Assembly (NCBI RefSeq): GCF_032118995.1
Contig: NC_092666.1
Coordinates: 14,024,501-14,088,500, forward strand
Source: Asterias amurensis
Lineage: Eukaryota > Echinodermata > Asteroidea > Forcipulatida > Asteriidae
Reading direction: 5' to 3'
DNA length: 64,000 nt
Both the position numbers and the translations under genes were made by a program. Positions 40,906 to 55,900 of the stretch are shown here, in pieces. The stretch's first letter is position 1, and each line of letters starts with the position of its first letter. Below the pieces are notes generated by a model. The model was given only the letters and a program-made list of their open reading frames with translations, searched no databases and had not been told where the DNA came from.

Positions 40906-43900
40906 GTAGAGATAACATGCGTCCTTGATATCCTAGACTGGACCGTTCCACATGTAAAGAGGGGTCAGTTTCAGAGTTGTTGGTTTTTAACGGGATGAGA
41001 GAACTTTTTACCGTATCCAACAAAATCTGCCACATGGCTTAGTGTGAGTGTCAACACAGTCCACACAATGATCACATCCAACCCTAAGTGGAACCATTCA
41101 AGTCACCTTTTGATTGGTACCACAGGCGGTGCCGTAGACCTTTTATCATGGTGCGGCCATCTTGGTTTTGTCTCCCATCAGATCAGTGTAATTAAACCGA
41201 GGCTGGAAGGAAAAATAGTCTGGTTCCTTTTTGTTCAAAGAATAGTAGCATCTGATGTTACTGTTAATGGATAAACGGAACTTGACCATGATAGTGATGG
41301 CATTTGATAAAGTGTATTAACGTCTGGCAAACAGACTCGGTTTTTTTAAGGGGTGGGATTTCTGAAGGCGCTGCCCGAGATTGTGGTGTCATGGGTCTAG
41401 ACTTCTCATTTTGTTTTCTTCTCAAAACAGGTTAACATTATGGTGAAGAATGCAATCGACGTGTTATTCGGGGGGATCTCCTACTGGATGTTCGGCTACG
41501 GTCTCAGCTTCGGTATGGACGTAGCGGGAGGTTCGAATTTCTTCGTGGGCGTGGGTGATTTCTTCGTCGACGCCAGTAACACAACCTCCGATGACCTCGG
41601 TAACCTCTTCGCGCATTTCTTCTTCCACGCTTCCTTCGCGACCACCGCTACAACAATCGTGAGTGGAGCGATGGCAGAACGAACCAAACTTGAGATCTAC
41701 ATCATCTTCTCATTTCTGAACACCGTGGTTTATTGTATCCCAGCCCATTGGATGTGGGGTGAGAATGGGTGGCTGAAGACCATGGGCGTGGTCGACATTG
41801 CTGGGGCGGGGTCGGTACATATGGTGGGCGGGGTCACTGGACTTGTTGCTACGTTACTTTTGAAGCCGAGAACGGGTCGTTTTATAGATGGAGCAGAAGC
41901 CCCACCCATGGGGTCGGCTACCAACGCCATATTTGGATTGTTCATGTTATGGTAAGTATATATATTCCCACTGTTATAAATTCACCTTACATTTTACCGA
42001 AGGTCAAAGATTTGCGAGAGAGTCGTATCCTATCATAGCGAAAGACATTGAACGACTTGACCAAAAGTCTAGGCTTACTGCAGTAAAGCTGTAACACCCA
42101 GTCTCCTCGCTGTGTAATTGCGTTGTGCCCTTTATTAAAGACAGACACTCAAAATAATTGTTAGCATAAAAACTTACTTGGTAACGAGCAATGGATAGCT
42201 GTTGTGTGAAAGCATTGTGAGAAAAGGCTCCTTTTGAAGTAACGTAGTTTTTCAGAAAGAGGTATATCTTCTCACTAAAATAATAAAAGACTTCTTTTAA
42301 TGGGTTTTTGAAAGCACACAAAGTAATAACGCAATAATGGTGTTTTCTTTCATTATTCTCTTGCAAATTCGAAGACTAATTGAGCAAAAAATTTCACAGG
42401 TCTGTGGTTGAAAGCATATTATGTTGGGATACACCCAGTGAGAATACTGGCCTTTAACAATATTACAAAACGGTTCCAGCGCCTTTAAACAAACAAATAA
42501 TGCTTGTACTTCCATCCTTGGAGTGCATCGATGTGTATCATCAATTATTCCTCAGTACGCTTCCATTCCCTTGGACACAATTATCTCTTAATTACTCCCC
42601 GTAAATTTCTGTCTTCATTTCCCTGCATGACTGTCGTATCCCCTGACCCTCATTAATTATGAGGTGATTGTCTCTAGGGAGGGAGAAGGGGGGGGGGGGA
42701 GTCAGAACGGAACATGTATCCGCTTAGTAAATTGGCTTCCAGAGCCAAAGTAATAGAATAAAAACACCACTCTCTTTCACCAGGTCAGCCATTTTGTCTT
42801 ATTCGCTTTGTATTGCAGACTTTTATCGTATCCCCTGACTCTAATTAATTATGAGGTGATTAAATCCAGGGAGGAAGGAGGGGGGAGCAGAACAGAAAAT
42901 GTATTCGTTTATAAAATTGTCCTCGAGCGCCAAAGGTAATAGAATTAAAACATCACTCTCTTTGAGTAGACGTCAGCCATTTTGTCCTATTCCATACACA
43001 TAATGAATTTGTATGGTACACTTGGCTATAAATTATAGTTTTGAAAGTGAGTTTTTTTTAAAGGCAGTGGACACTATTGGTATTAACTCAAAATAATTAT
43101 AAGCATAAAACCTTAATTGGTTACTAGCAATAGGGAGAGGTTGATAGTATATAACCTTGTGAGAAACGGTTCCCTCTGAAGTGATGTAGTTTTCGAGAAA
43201 GAAGTAATTTCCCACGAATTTGATTTCGAGACCTCAAGTTTAGAACTTGAGGTCTCGAAATCAAGCATTGAAAGTACACAACTTCGTGTGACAAGGGTGA
43301 TTTTTTCTTTCATAGTTATCTCGCAACTCCGACGACCAATCGAGCTCAAATTTTCACAAGTTTGTTATTTTATGCACATGTTGAGATACACAAAGTGAGA
43401 AGACTGGATTTTGACAATTACCTATAGTGTCCAGTGTCTTTAAAAGACGCATCTTGCTTATCATTTAAGCTGATTTAAGGCCAAGACATTGTTAGTTGCT
43501 CAAAATAAGTGCTATCATAAACGTACTTGGTAACAAGCAATGGAGAGCTGTTGAAAGTATAATAAAACAATGTGAGAAATGGCTCTCTCTGAAGTAACGT
43601 AGTTTTCGAGAAAGAGGAAATTATTTATCACTCAAAAAATAAAAGACGTCAGGCATAAAGCCTTTTAATAAGGCATCATAAAAGCACACAAATTTGTGCA
43701 ACAATGGTGTTTTTTCTTTCAATATTCTTTTGCAACTTTGATGACTTGTTGGGTCTAAATTTCCACAGTTTTTTTTTATTACACCAAGTGAGAATACTGC
43801 ATGTCTTTGACATCTACCAAACGTGTCCAGTACCTTTAAACAGTGATTACTTTTTAACTACAAAACTGGGTCATTCGTTCCAATGCGTGAATAGTAAGTA

Positions 43901-46900
43901 ATTTTTCAGAAATGGGAGTTTGCATATTGGAAATTGTACCTTAAAGGAAGTCACACTATTACACATTTTGCTTGTTTCGGGTTAGTCTTACATTACACAA
44001 ATGCTGGGAAGACCATAGGCAGTACGTATGTTAAGGTCGGTCGTGCTCTACGTGCGCAAGTCGCTTTTATTCCAGGCGTTTTCAAGAGGAAGTATTGTCC
44101 ACATCAGTCGGTAATATTGACTTATATGCACCTAAAGAAAATTACACCCCACTGATTCAGTCCTTCCCTTCTTCACAATTGGCCCTTTTCCCAACCCTTT
44201 TCCCTTGAGCAATCTTCTTCCTCCACTTGTCCCCCTCCCAAATCCATATGTTTCCACTGCTTACCCCTTTCTCATATCCCTTACAGCCCCCTTCATCTTT
44301 TTCTACACCTTCGCTCCCCTCCTTACCCCCTCCCCTCTGTCTTCTACTCCTGCATGCCTCCACCTTTTCCTGCTGCTCATCCACTTTCCTTTCGACATCC
44401 CTTCCCCTTCACTTTTATTCCTACCCATCCTTCCTCACCCATCCTTCTTTTCCACCCATAGTCCCAAACCTCTTCACCTCTCCTCCCAACCCAACCCTCC
44501 CCTATATACCCCACCCCTCCCCCACACACTCATCTCCCCCATTCCTGACCCTTCCCTATTCCTATCATTCCTTCCCCACCCGTCCTTCTTTTCCACCCAT
44601 AGTCCTAAAACCTCCTCACCTCTCCTCCCAACCCAACCCTCCCCTATATACCCCACCCCTCCCCCACACACTCATCTCCCCCATTCCTGACCCTTCCCTA
44701 TTCATACCATTCCTTCCCCACCCATCCTTTTCCTTTTCCACCCATCCTTATTCTCAACCCTCCTCTCCTCCCAACACAACCCTCCCCTGACCCCACCCCT
44801 CCCCCACACACTCATCTCCCCCATTCCTGACCCTTCCCTATTCCTATCATTCCTTCCCCACCCGTCCTTTTCCACCCATAGTCCTAAAACCTCCTCACCT
44901 CTCCTCCTAACCCAACCCTCCCCTATATACCCCACCCCTCCCCCACACGCTCATCTCCCCCATTCCTGACCCTTCCCTATTCATACCATTCCTTCCCCAC
45001 CCATCCTTTTCCTTTTCCACCCATCCTTATTCTCAACCCTCCTCTCCTCTCAACCCAACCCTCCCCTGACCCCACCCTTCCCCACATATCTCTCCAATTC
45101 CTGCCTCTTCCTACCCATCCCTCCCCCTGCTAACCCCTCCCCTCATTCACCACTCGAGACTCATAATGACCCACGCTATAACTCGATGCTTTTAGACTGT
45201 AAACATACAATACTTGATGCATCATGCGCGATGATTATTTGGTGTAATAATTGGAGGAGCAATTTACAGTGACCAATACTATAGGACATTGGGTGTAGTA
45301 GTATTGCACAGGCATTTCTGTAGCAAAATAAATATTTGACTGTAAATATAATTTTTGTAACACGTGATGCACTTCAATTTTTGTTTGGTTTAATATTTGA
45401 GGAGCCATTTGTAGTAACCAGTATGTATATAGGACATTGGAATTGCATGGGTTTTTCGGTAGCGAACATCTGACTGTAAAATATAAAGTTCCTGCCCCTT
45501 CCTACCCATTCCTTCCCCGCCCTATCTCCCAGAACCCCTCGTCCACTACCCTAGATATCTATATAATGACCCACGCTATACCCGGGTGCTTTTAGTACAT
45601 AATCGATGGACACAATTGCCTCAGCCAGATAGAGGACCCAGATACAGATAAATAACAGTGCTACATAAAGCCACTCACTCAAGCGACCCTTTGCCTCTCC
45701 CGCTCAATTTCCAACATCGCTGAATTCTTTACAGTTTCTCGTCCTTTTTGTCAGTTTCTATGGCGACCGATATGAGTTCAACCGCGAAGCCATGGTCGAA
45801 GGAAATACAAAACCGAGACGCCAAAGCTATTATGTGACCGCTTTTGAAAACTCGTCATGAATTTTGAATACATTCAAAATTTGGTTTAATATTGGAGGAG
45901 CCATTTATATCGTAACCAATTTATAGGACATTCGTGTGTAGTTGTATTATGCACCACGATGGTAATAAAAACAGAGGAAATAGGATATAAAACAGAGGTC
46001 GTAGCGTATATGTTTTTATCCCCCTAGTAGTTCGAGCTTCCGATTGGTGGATTAGCGCGTACTGGAAGATAAGGTATAATTATACCATCGATACCATCGA
46101 TGGCAAAATGTATAATATCCGACTGCATTTTGTGCACCACGAAAACGAAAACCACATATTATTTGCTTTAATATTGAAGGAGCCATTTGTAGTAACATAA
46201 TATAATAAGACGTTGGAGTAGTATTGGCATGTGTATGTCGGTAGCAAAACTAATATCTGACTGCGACTAAATGCATTTTGATTTATTGGTTTAATATTGG
46301 ATGAGTCATTTTATAGTAACAAACATTGGATAGTATTAGTATTGAAAGAGTATTTCGGCAGCAAAACTATATTATCTGGCTGTAAATAATATCATAACTA
46401 TTTTATGCAACATAATGGTATATATTCATATATGTTTACTTGCTTGAATCAAAATAAGATTACCAGCGTAGTGTTTTGTCTCAAACTTGTACTATAGAAA
46501 TACTGGTACATGGTGGCCCTGAAAGAATAATATAACATCGCAAAATAGATATCTTTGCACATATCATCGTAAGCATTAGTTTGCGATAATAATAATTGCG
46601 ACATCGCAAATATCTTTGTACAAAATACGCGACAAAGTTACGACATCGCGAATTGTAACAGAAGTATAATCTCTTTTCATTCTTATGATTATAAATTTAT
46701 TTTAAAACAAATATTTGTTGAATATTGTTTTTATCAGGCAATTCAAAACAAGCCTTCCTGGCTTTTATAAATGCCCCCATATAAGTATCCTACGTTCCAT
46801 TACATTATATTCGTTTCATTTCATTTTCATTAATTGTTTTTTTGACATGTTTTTGACTGTCTTTGACTTTAAAGGAACGTTACTGAATTGGTAAGAAAAC

Positions 46901-49900
46901 AAAATGGTAAAGATCACAGATTTACATAAAACTTACACAGTCTAAAGCTGAAGACAGTAGAAAACATCCCTTAAAATATTTCTGACTGAAATTTCATATT
47001 TTGATGAGAAATAAATAATTTAACTTTGCGTTTGGATATTATCGCTCAGTGAGCGTTTTACCCATTTTTTTTGCATCAATTTCACTATTTTCTCGTGACC
47101 CAGATGGCCGATCGATCTCAAACTTCTACAAGTTTGTCAATTTATGTATATGGTGGATTACATAAAGTGCTTCCCTGCCAGCAACTGTTTTGTTAGCAAA
47201 ACCAATTCTGCAATGTTCCTTTAAATAATTGTACTTAACTTTTTTATTATTATTTTTTCTTTTAACAATATAAAAATAAATATTAATTTGATTGCATTGA
47301 GTTGAATCAACCGCTATAAGCAATCGCTCATAAATATGGTTCTAGAAAATCATAATTCAACGTTGTTTTCCTCGGGGAAAACAAAAGAAAAGGAACACCC
47401 TTCGAACTCGAGAAATACTATTCGCGAACCTTGACAACCAAACGGCCATAAAGAGAATTTCTATGCCCAGTGGGCACGAGCATTCCTTCTACTTAAAAAT
47501 ACATTCACCGAAACCATGGTAACGACAACAAACAACTTGAAAATTAATGGCAAGTAATGCATAAATTATTGACACTTTAGTTTCACGATAATTTTTTTGT
47601 TCGCGTAACCCGATAGGTGCAACCATGATAGGCAGTGTCTAGATAAAATAAAAACCAATATTGCAACGGTTGTTTCGAAGTCTGAACTCCGTTAAAGGCA
47701 CAATACACTCTTGATAATTACTCAAAATATTTGTTAGCGTACAAACTTACTTGGTAACGAGCAATGGAGAGCTGTTGATAGTAGTACAACACATTGTGAG
47801 AAACGGCTCCCTATGAAGTTACGTAAGGTAATTTCTCACTGAAATAATAAAACACTTCAGCTGAAGCATATTATTGTACATCTGAAGGCACACATGTTTT
47901 TCTTCCATTACTCTCCTGCAAATTCGATAACTTATTGAGCAAAAAATGTTCACAGGTTTTATACACGTTGGGATAATCAAGTGAGAAGACTGGTGTTTGA
48001 CAATATTAATACAACACGTGACCAGTGCCTTTAAAGGGAAGGTTTATTTTTGACGACTCTATCGAATATTTGTGATGGTGAGCATAACAATAATGTACGT
48101 GTATATCAGCACTTTGAAACTACACTCGCTAGAAGTGGCTAGTTCGATAGTGACAAATGGCCACTTAATTTAAACAACGACACCGTCTCTGCACGTGTAA
48201 CCACTCAAGTTGATGACGTTTTATCACTGCATAATCTCCCCTTGAACATGTCTTTGCCCCCCCCCCCCACCCCTCCTCCCCCCTTCAATTTTATTTCTTC
48301 CGAAACCGGAATTAGGACTAACATCTCGAATGCTTTGTTAGCTATCTATGGCTCTTTTCTGGTCCAGATTCGGCTCAGGCTAGCTTGGCCCCGCGGTTGT
48401 GTTGATATTGCGCGTGCTTTGCGTACGCGCTCATCAGGGCTTCAGACGAGAGAACAGAGCCTGAAGCCGAATCCAAAGCCGAAGCCGTGGTTTCTAAAAG
48501 GGCCTATGTACACATCAATGCAATGTGAACTCCAGCCACATGTACCTAAAGGTAAACCTGGCAGTGTCAACAGTGTAGCATATTGCCTGCCAGAGCACCA
48601 CCTGACCACGGTGACACCCAGGGCTCTCAATTTTGTGACATCGTCCATCGAGAGACTTTGTTTCTGTCCGTCTATGCAGAGTATTAATACATTAACATCT
48701 CAGGGAATTATTATTAGACGAACCTTGAAGTTTCTCGTAAGCCAAACAAAGGGGAGATTGGATCGATGTCACCACCGAGAACGAGGTGAAGATAGAGGCT
48801 AAAAGTAAGCCACATCACACCACGGTAGTAATTAGATGGAAGTTGTATGGTTCCTGACCTCATTGAGGGGATACAGACCCTAGAATGAGGACGCAAAGAA
48901 CCCTGACTATCAAATTAGCCTATTGTTAATAACTGTGTGGGATTTGTAGCGATTTGGTGCGTAAGCGTAGCCAAATTTGTGCGCAAAAGCCTCCAAGTCT
49001 AGGGCAATTTGTGCTTTCTGTTGTTTATTATTTAGTTATAAACCACATGGGAACCAAGACGGGTTGTATGTTTAAAGGGACACACCGGCTCACCGTTTAC
49101 GCAATTTAAGGGTGTAGAATCATAAATAATGTTTTTAAAGATGGTTGCTGTAATAAAAAATCATCAAAATGTCACGTATTTAGCGAAAAATTATTTTAAA
49201 AAAACCGAAGCGGTAAAAGGCCAGCGTATACATGTTTCCAGCCGTTGCAACTGTCAATTAATTTTCGTGACATTGTCGCACAATGTTGTAAGTAGACTGG
49301 TGCTTTGTTTATAGCAACGTTTTACTACGACGCAGCATAAGGAGCCAGTCTATCCATACAACCAGCATAAACGGATCAGGCAAATCCTTCGACGATGGAG
49401 GTAGACCTTCGTGCTATATGATGGGACAGGGACAAGTAAATAAAGCATTCCTGGCCCCAATATAAATATTACAAGAGATGGGGTTTGAACCAACGTGTCG
49501 AAAGATACGGGGAAAGCCTACGTCACATCACGTTTTATCCAATGAAATCATTGGATCTCTAAGACCAGTGGCTGTCTTTGTCCTTGCGCCATTACAATAC
49601 CCATTGAGCTATAAAACGATGTCCACGAAACATAAATAGAAATTGTGTAATTTGTCTGTAATTTACAAATCTCGACTTCGTGGCGGCTTCAGCATTGCCG
49701 CTCGTAGCACCATGCACCACCTGCTTTCCGCAAAAGACACATGGTTCATGATTAAAGGCACTGGACACCGGCCCTTGGTAATGTCAAAGAGTTTGGCCTA
49801 ATTTCAATGAGCTGCTTAAGCATAAGATATTGATTCAAAATTGTCTGCTTAGCCGAAATGAGCAGGATACCAGTCACAATTTATACTTGTGAAATGACAG

Positions 49901-52900
49901 TATACTTGTGAAATGACAGTTTGGCTGGTAACCATAATTCAGGTAAGCGTAATGCACACGTTTGGTAAGACAAACTAGTGTTCTCACCTGGGTATCACAA
50001 CATGCAAATAAAATAACAAATTTGTGAAAATTGAGACACAATGAAAGGTCATCGAAGTTGCAAGAAAATATGAAAGACAAAACACCATATTTCCCAAAGT
50101 ATTTACTTTTAGAAGCCTGGAAATGCTTTAGGCCTGAAGTTTTTCTCAGATTTTTTTTTTTTTTTAAAGATGTAAATTGCCTATTTTTAAAAAAAAAACC
50201 GTAATTTTAGAGCGAGCCATTTCTCACAATGATTAAAATACTAGTTATCAATAGCTCTACGTTGCTCGTTATATCGAGTAGGTTTTCATGCTAGGATACT
50301 TCTTCTTTTTTAGTAGTTACCGTACGTGCCCGGTGCCTTTAAGCCACAAATACTCCCTATGGCCTCGGTTGTGGAATGACTCGCATTTCTTGATAATAAC
50401 CAGCAGGCAAAAGAAGGGCAACAAAAACATAAATTGAGTCAGAACAGAATTATGATATGAAAGGAATACATTTTCTGTTGTTGGTGAAGAATGGATTTTT
50501 GTAGAAATCGATCGAGCATCAGCTGATAGGAGCCATGTTGGCTGTTCATGTTTTCAATGCTCTATTTTATTAGTCTATTCACGATTTCCATCCATTCATA
50601 TTTATTAGGGCACGTTTCAGCCAGAAGCTGGATTGCAAAATACATGATTTGAAGCAAAATACGGAGACAAGACTAAAAGTACAATTAAAAACCACAGAAA
50701 TTGCGGAAATACAGTGAACATATTATAACTATAAACACTTTTTTTTTGCTGTTAATTTTGTCTAAAAACTGAAACTTGTGCAGCAAAACCATGATATCTA
50801 CTTTACTGTGTATGTTGTTCTTGAGTCCATCCAAATGCACACACAACTAAAAATACATTTTGATACACGTAAGATGACATAGAAACAGTTATAAGGAACA
50901 TACATCTGGGCAAGATCTGTTATAAGAAGGAGAAAGGTGTTTCGGCGAAAGGCCGAATTCGAGATAAAGAATAATCCAATTGAGTCACACAGTGGTCGGC
51001 ATGGTCGGCACCAAATTGGATTACAGGTCAGATAAATTGGATTAATCTGCTAGGAAATCCAAGCCAGTAAAGTATATTAAGAACGAAGTGTTGAATTATG
51101 GATTAAGAAAAGTCATGCCCTGGTTTTATTTTCATTTTTGCACGATTTGCTACGGAGGACTTTTCTGTGGGTGCTTAATTATGTAACCCCCCCCCCCCCG
51201 CACACTTCCTTGTGCACTTAAAGACAGAGGACACTATTGGTAATTGTCAAAGACTAGTCTTCTCACTTGGTGTATCTCAACATGCATAACGTAACAAACC
51301 TGTGGAAATTTGAGCTCAATTGGTCGTTAAGTTGCGAAATAATAATGAAAGAAAACACACCATTGTCACACGAAGTTGTGTGCTTTCAGATGATTGATTT
51401 CGAGACCTAAATCTAAATCAAATTCGTGGAAAATTACTTCTTTCTCGATAACTATAGACGTTAATTCAGAGGGAGCCGCTTCTCACAATGTTTTATACTC
51501 TCAACAGCTCCCCATTACTCGTTACCAAGTAAGGTTTTATGCTAATAATGTTTGTGAGTAGTTACCAATAGTGTCCACTGCCTTTAAAGTTATCGGTATT
51601 AACCGGTAGCCAGGATCTTCCAATCTCAACCCTTAACCCCACCCTACCCCCTTATTAAATACTTCTTACAACACCGACTTTAACATCATTGCAGGAATAA
51701 ATAATGGTCTACCAATTTATGTTTGCATTTGTTTTCAGGTGGGGCTGGCTGGGTTTTAATTGCGGAAGCACCTACGGCGTCACAAACTTCAAATGGATCT
51801 TAGCTGCGAGGTGAGTACCAGTGAACGATTGGGTACCAGTTTATCAGAACTTGTCACACAAGGCACATTTAACAAGCAACTTTGAGGCAACAAACTGAAC
51901 TGCATGCTCCAAGACCATTATTTTATGAAGCACATTTCAAAACAGTTTTCAAAATAATGTCTTACGATCCCCAAGAACATGCAAATGTTAATGCATTTCG
52001 TCTCGGAATTTGCATGCAACCAATTACATACTATTAATTAACTCTAGTGACAAGACCATAAACTGAGCCAGTTTGCTTGGCAAAGTTGTCTTTAAAATAA
52101 CTTGTTTTATCCGTGATTTTTTTTCTTCAGATCAGCTGTTGCGACCATCACTGCATCTATGGGCGGTGGTATCGCTGCTATATTTCTGAGGTGAGTCGTC
52201 TTTAAAATAGAGTGATTCAGATTGACTTTCACTCTCAAAAGAACGAAAATGTCGCCACTCGGACAAAAGGGTGAACTTTGTATTCTTTTACATGTAAGAG
52301 AGTAGGCTACTGGTACCCCATTTTAAAACACTTTGGTCCCAGCACTTTTCTTTTTTTAATATTTTTAATATTTATTTATTGACATCCAACAGCGGAAAGC
52401 CGCCACTTACAGGAATCGTTAAAAACTATGTATAAATATAAATATAAATATGAATATAAATATGACTATTTTCTTTCTTTTTTTAATGCGGGAAGGTGCA
52501 CAAAAAAACATCGCGCTTTATCGGTTTCAATGTTCAAATTATCGCGCGATTTGCATCGTTCAGATCGTGATAATTTTTCAGACTATGCAAACTATACAAT
52601 AAATAATATAAGTAAACAGTCAGCCACCTCAGGTTAGCCCAGCAATACCAATAAATAAGCTCAAAGGCACTGGACACTATTGGTGTAATTCCTCAAAATA
52701 ATTATTAGCATAAAATCTTAATGGTCGAGTAATGGAGATCGCTGTTGACAGTATAAAACTTTGTGAGAAATGACTCCCCTCTGAAGAAACGTAGTTTTTG
52801 ACAAAGAGGTAATTTGAAATAAAGATGAATCTGAAAGCACACTATTTTGTACAACAAGGATGTTTTTTTTTTCCATCATTTTCTTGCAACTGACCAATTG

Positions 52901-55900
52901 AGTCCAAACTTTCACAGGCCTGTTATTGTCTGCATATTATGGGATATACATCATGTGGGAATACTGGTCTTTGACATCTACCAAACATGTAGCCTACAGT
53001 ATCTATTAGTTTTTAGTAACAATTTGGGACAGAAACAAACAAACAAACAAACAAACAAACATGACGTCACGGACATGTCATTAAAAAAATCCAATCCATC
53101 CTAAAAGGCAGTTAGATGTACTTTTATTATTTAACCCAACAAGAAGTGCCTAAGCGTATACGTTTGAACGAACAGTTTTAATAGTATCCAGTGAATCTGT
53201 ATCGTCTATTGTGATAGTAATAACAAAAACAAGTATTGTCTCTTTTATTGCCGACAAGTCCTCCCTTCCAATTTGAAATCAAGTTGACCTACTCTCTGAT
53301 GCTTATTAACTTATAGCTGGAAGACCTTATTTTTCCCTTATTGTTTGATTTGACACAATGGACATAATATCTTCGCTTTTATTGATGCATAGTGCTTTTT
53401 GTATTGTGTCCTTGTTTAAATACTAAGATAGTGCACGTAAACGGTTAAATAAGGTAACTCAATTTGAACACAAGAACATCTCAAATATTTAAGATCTTAT
53501 AATTGTTTTATTTTTTTTTTGACCTGACATATCATTATACCCAATTGTTCTTATTATAGTAACAGCACTCATGATGCACAATGCCTTTTGTTATGACGCC
53601 CTTGGATGAATTAGAAGACAATACACACTCTAGTGCACGTAACGACCATGAGGTTCCCAATCAACCAACTGGAATATAACAAATGGAGGACCCTGTTTTG
53701 TTCTCTTTGTTTGACCTGGCACAATGACCCAATTGTTCTTGGCAGTGACATTCATGGTGCACAATTTGCCATTTGTTTTGATGCCCTCGGTTGAACAGGA
53801 AGACAATAAACACACACTCATATAGTGCACGTATCGACCATAAGGTATACCCAATCAACCACCTGGAATATAACAAATGGAGGACCATGTTTTGTTATCT
53901 TTGTTTAACCTGCCACAATGACCCAATTGTTCTTATTAATAATCACTCATGATACACAATTTGCCATTTGTTTTGATGTCCTCGGTTGATCAGGAAGACA
54001 ATAAACACACACTCTAGTGCACGTATCGACCATAAGGTACTCAATCAACCAACTGGAATATAATAAATGGAGGAGCCTGTTTTGTTCTCTTTGTGTGACC
54101 TGGCACAATGGCCCAATTGTTCTTGTCAGTGACATCACACATGATGCACAATTTGCCATTTGTTTTTATGTCCTCGGTTGATCAGGAAGACAATAAACAC
54201 ACACTCATAGTGCATGTATCAACCATAGAAATGTACCCGATGAAACCAACAGGAATATAACAAATGGAGGACCCTGTTTTGTTCTCTTTGTTTGACCTGG
54301 CACAATGACCCAATTGTTCTTGTCAGTGACATCACTCATGATGCACAATTTGCCATTTGTTTTGATGTCCTCGGTTGAACAGGAAGACAACAAGCACACT
54401 CATAGTGCACGTACCGACCATAAGGTATACCCAATCAACCAACTGGAATATAATAAATGGAGGACCATGTTTTTGTTCTCTTTGTTTGACCTGGCACAAT
54501 GACCCAATTGTTCTTATTAATGATCACTCATGATACACAATTTGCCATTTGTTTTGATGTCCTCGGTTGATCAGGAAGACAATAAACACACACTCTAGTG
54601 CACGTAACGACCATGAGGTATACTCAATCAACCAACTGGAATATAATAAATGGAGGAGCCTGTTTTGTTCTCTTTGTGTGACCTGGCACAATGGCCCAAT
54701 TGTTCTTGTCAGTGACATCACTCATGATGCACAATTTGCCATTTGTTTTTATGTCCTCGGTTGATCAGGAAGACAATAAACACACACTCATAGTGCATGT
54801 ATCAACCATAGAAATGTACCCGATGAAACCAACAGGAATATAACAAATGGAGGACCCTGTTTTGTTCTTTTTGTTTGACCTGGCACAATGACCCAATTGT
54901 TCTTGTCAGTGACATCACTCATGATGCACAATTTGCCATTTGTTTTGATGTCCTCGGTTGAACAGGAAGACAACAAGCACACTCATAGTGCACGTACCGA
55001 CCATAAGGTATACCCAATCAACCAACTGGAATATAATAAATGGAGGACCATGTTTTTGTTCTCTTTGTTTGACCTGGCACAATGACCCAATTGTTCTTAT
55101 TAATGATCACTCATGATACACAATTTGCCATTTGTTTTGATGTCCTCGGTTGAACAGGAAGACAACAAACACACACTCATAGAGCACGTATCGACCATAA
55201 GGTACCCAATCAACCAACTGGAATATAACAAATGGAGGAGCCTGTTTTGTTCTCTTTGTTTGACCTAACACAATGACCCAATTGTTCTTATTGGTAACAA
55301 CGCTCATGATGCACAATGCCTTTCGTTATGACGTCCTTGGTTGAATTAGAAGACAATACCACACACTCAAAAGCAATATCTTGATAACTTATATTAAAGT
55401 GCACGTATAAGGTACTCAAGCGACACGGAAAAAACATCATTGATGCACAATGCCTTTTGTTAGAAGTCCTTATAAAGGCAGTGGACACTATTGGTAATTA
55501 CTCAAAATAATTATTAGCACAAAACTTTTCTTGGTTACGAGTACTGGGGAGAGGCTGATGGTATAAAACATTGTGAGAAACGGCTCCTTCTGAAATAATG
55601 TAGTTTTCGAGAAAAGGGTAATTTTCCACGAACTTGATTTCGAGATCTCGAAATCAAGCATAGCTGAAAGCGCACAACTTCGTGTGACAAGGGTGTTTTT
55701 TCTTTCATTATTATCTCGCAACTTCGGCGACCGATTGAGACCGATTTAATGCATAAATGTTGAGATACACCAACTGTAAAGGCTAGTATTACCAGAAGTG
55801 TCCACTGTCTTGGAAAAAAACCTGCCCAAAATATGCAAACAAGCAGAACAGCATTCACATAAAAACTTTAAATCTAATTCTGAGGTCTCACAATCAAATT

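Noticed and set aside
44205-44935. Proline/serine-rich frames of up to 187 codons and glycine/arginine-rich minus frames
   Set aside because: They follow the pyrimidine minisatellite; the frame stays open only because G-free DNA rarely makes stops.
48242-48802. 186-codon plus frame
   Set aside because: Begins in a poly-C run and crosses a dispersed repeat also found at 62240; no recognisable domain.
53630-55488. Repeated 64-75 codon frames and a regular array that could look like a CRISPR or repeat-protein gene
   Set aside because: Units are 184-197 bp and wholly repeated with no unique spacers. The frames are not continuous across units. This is an intronic satellite in an animal gene.
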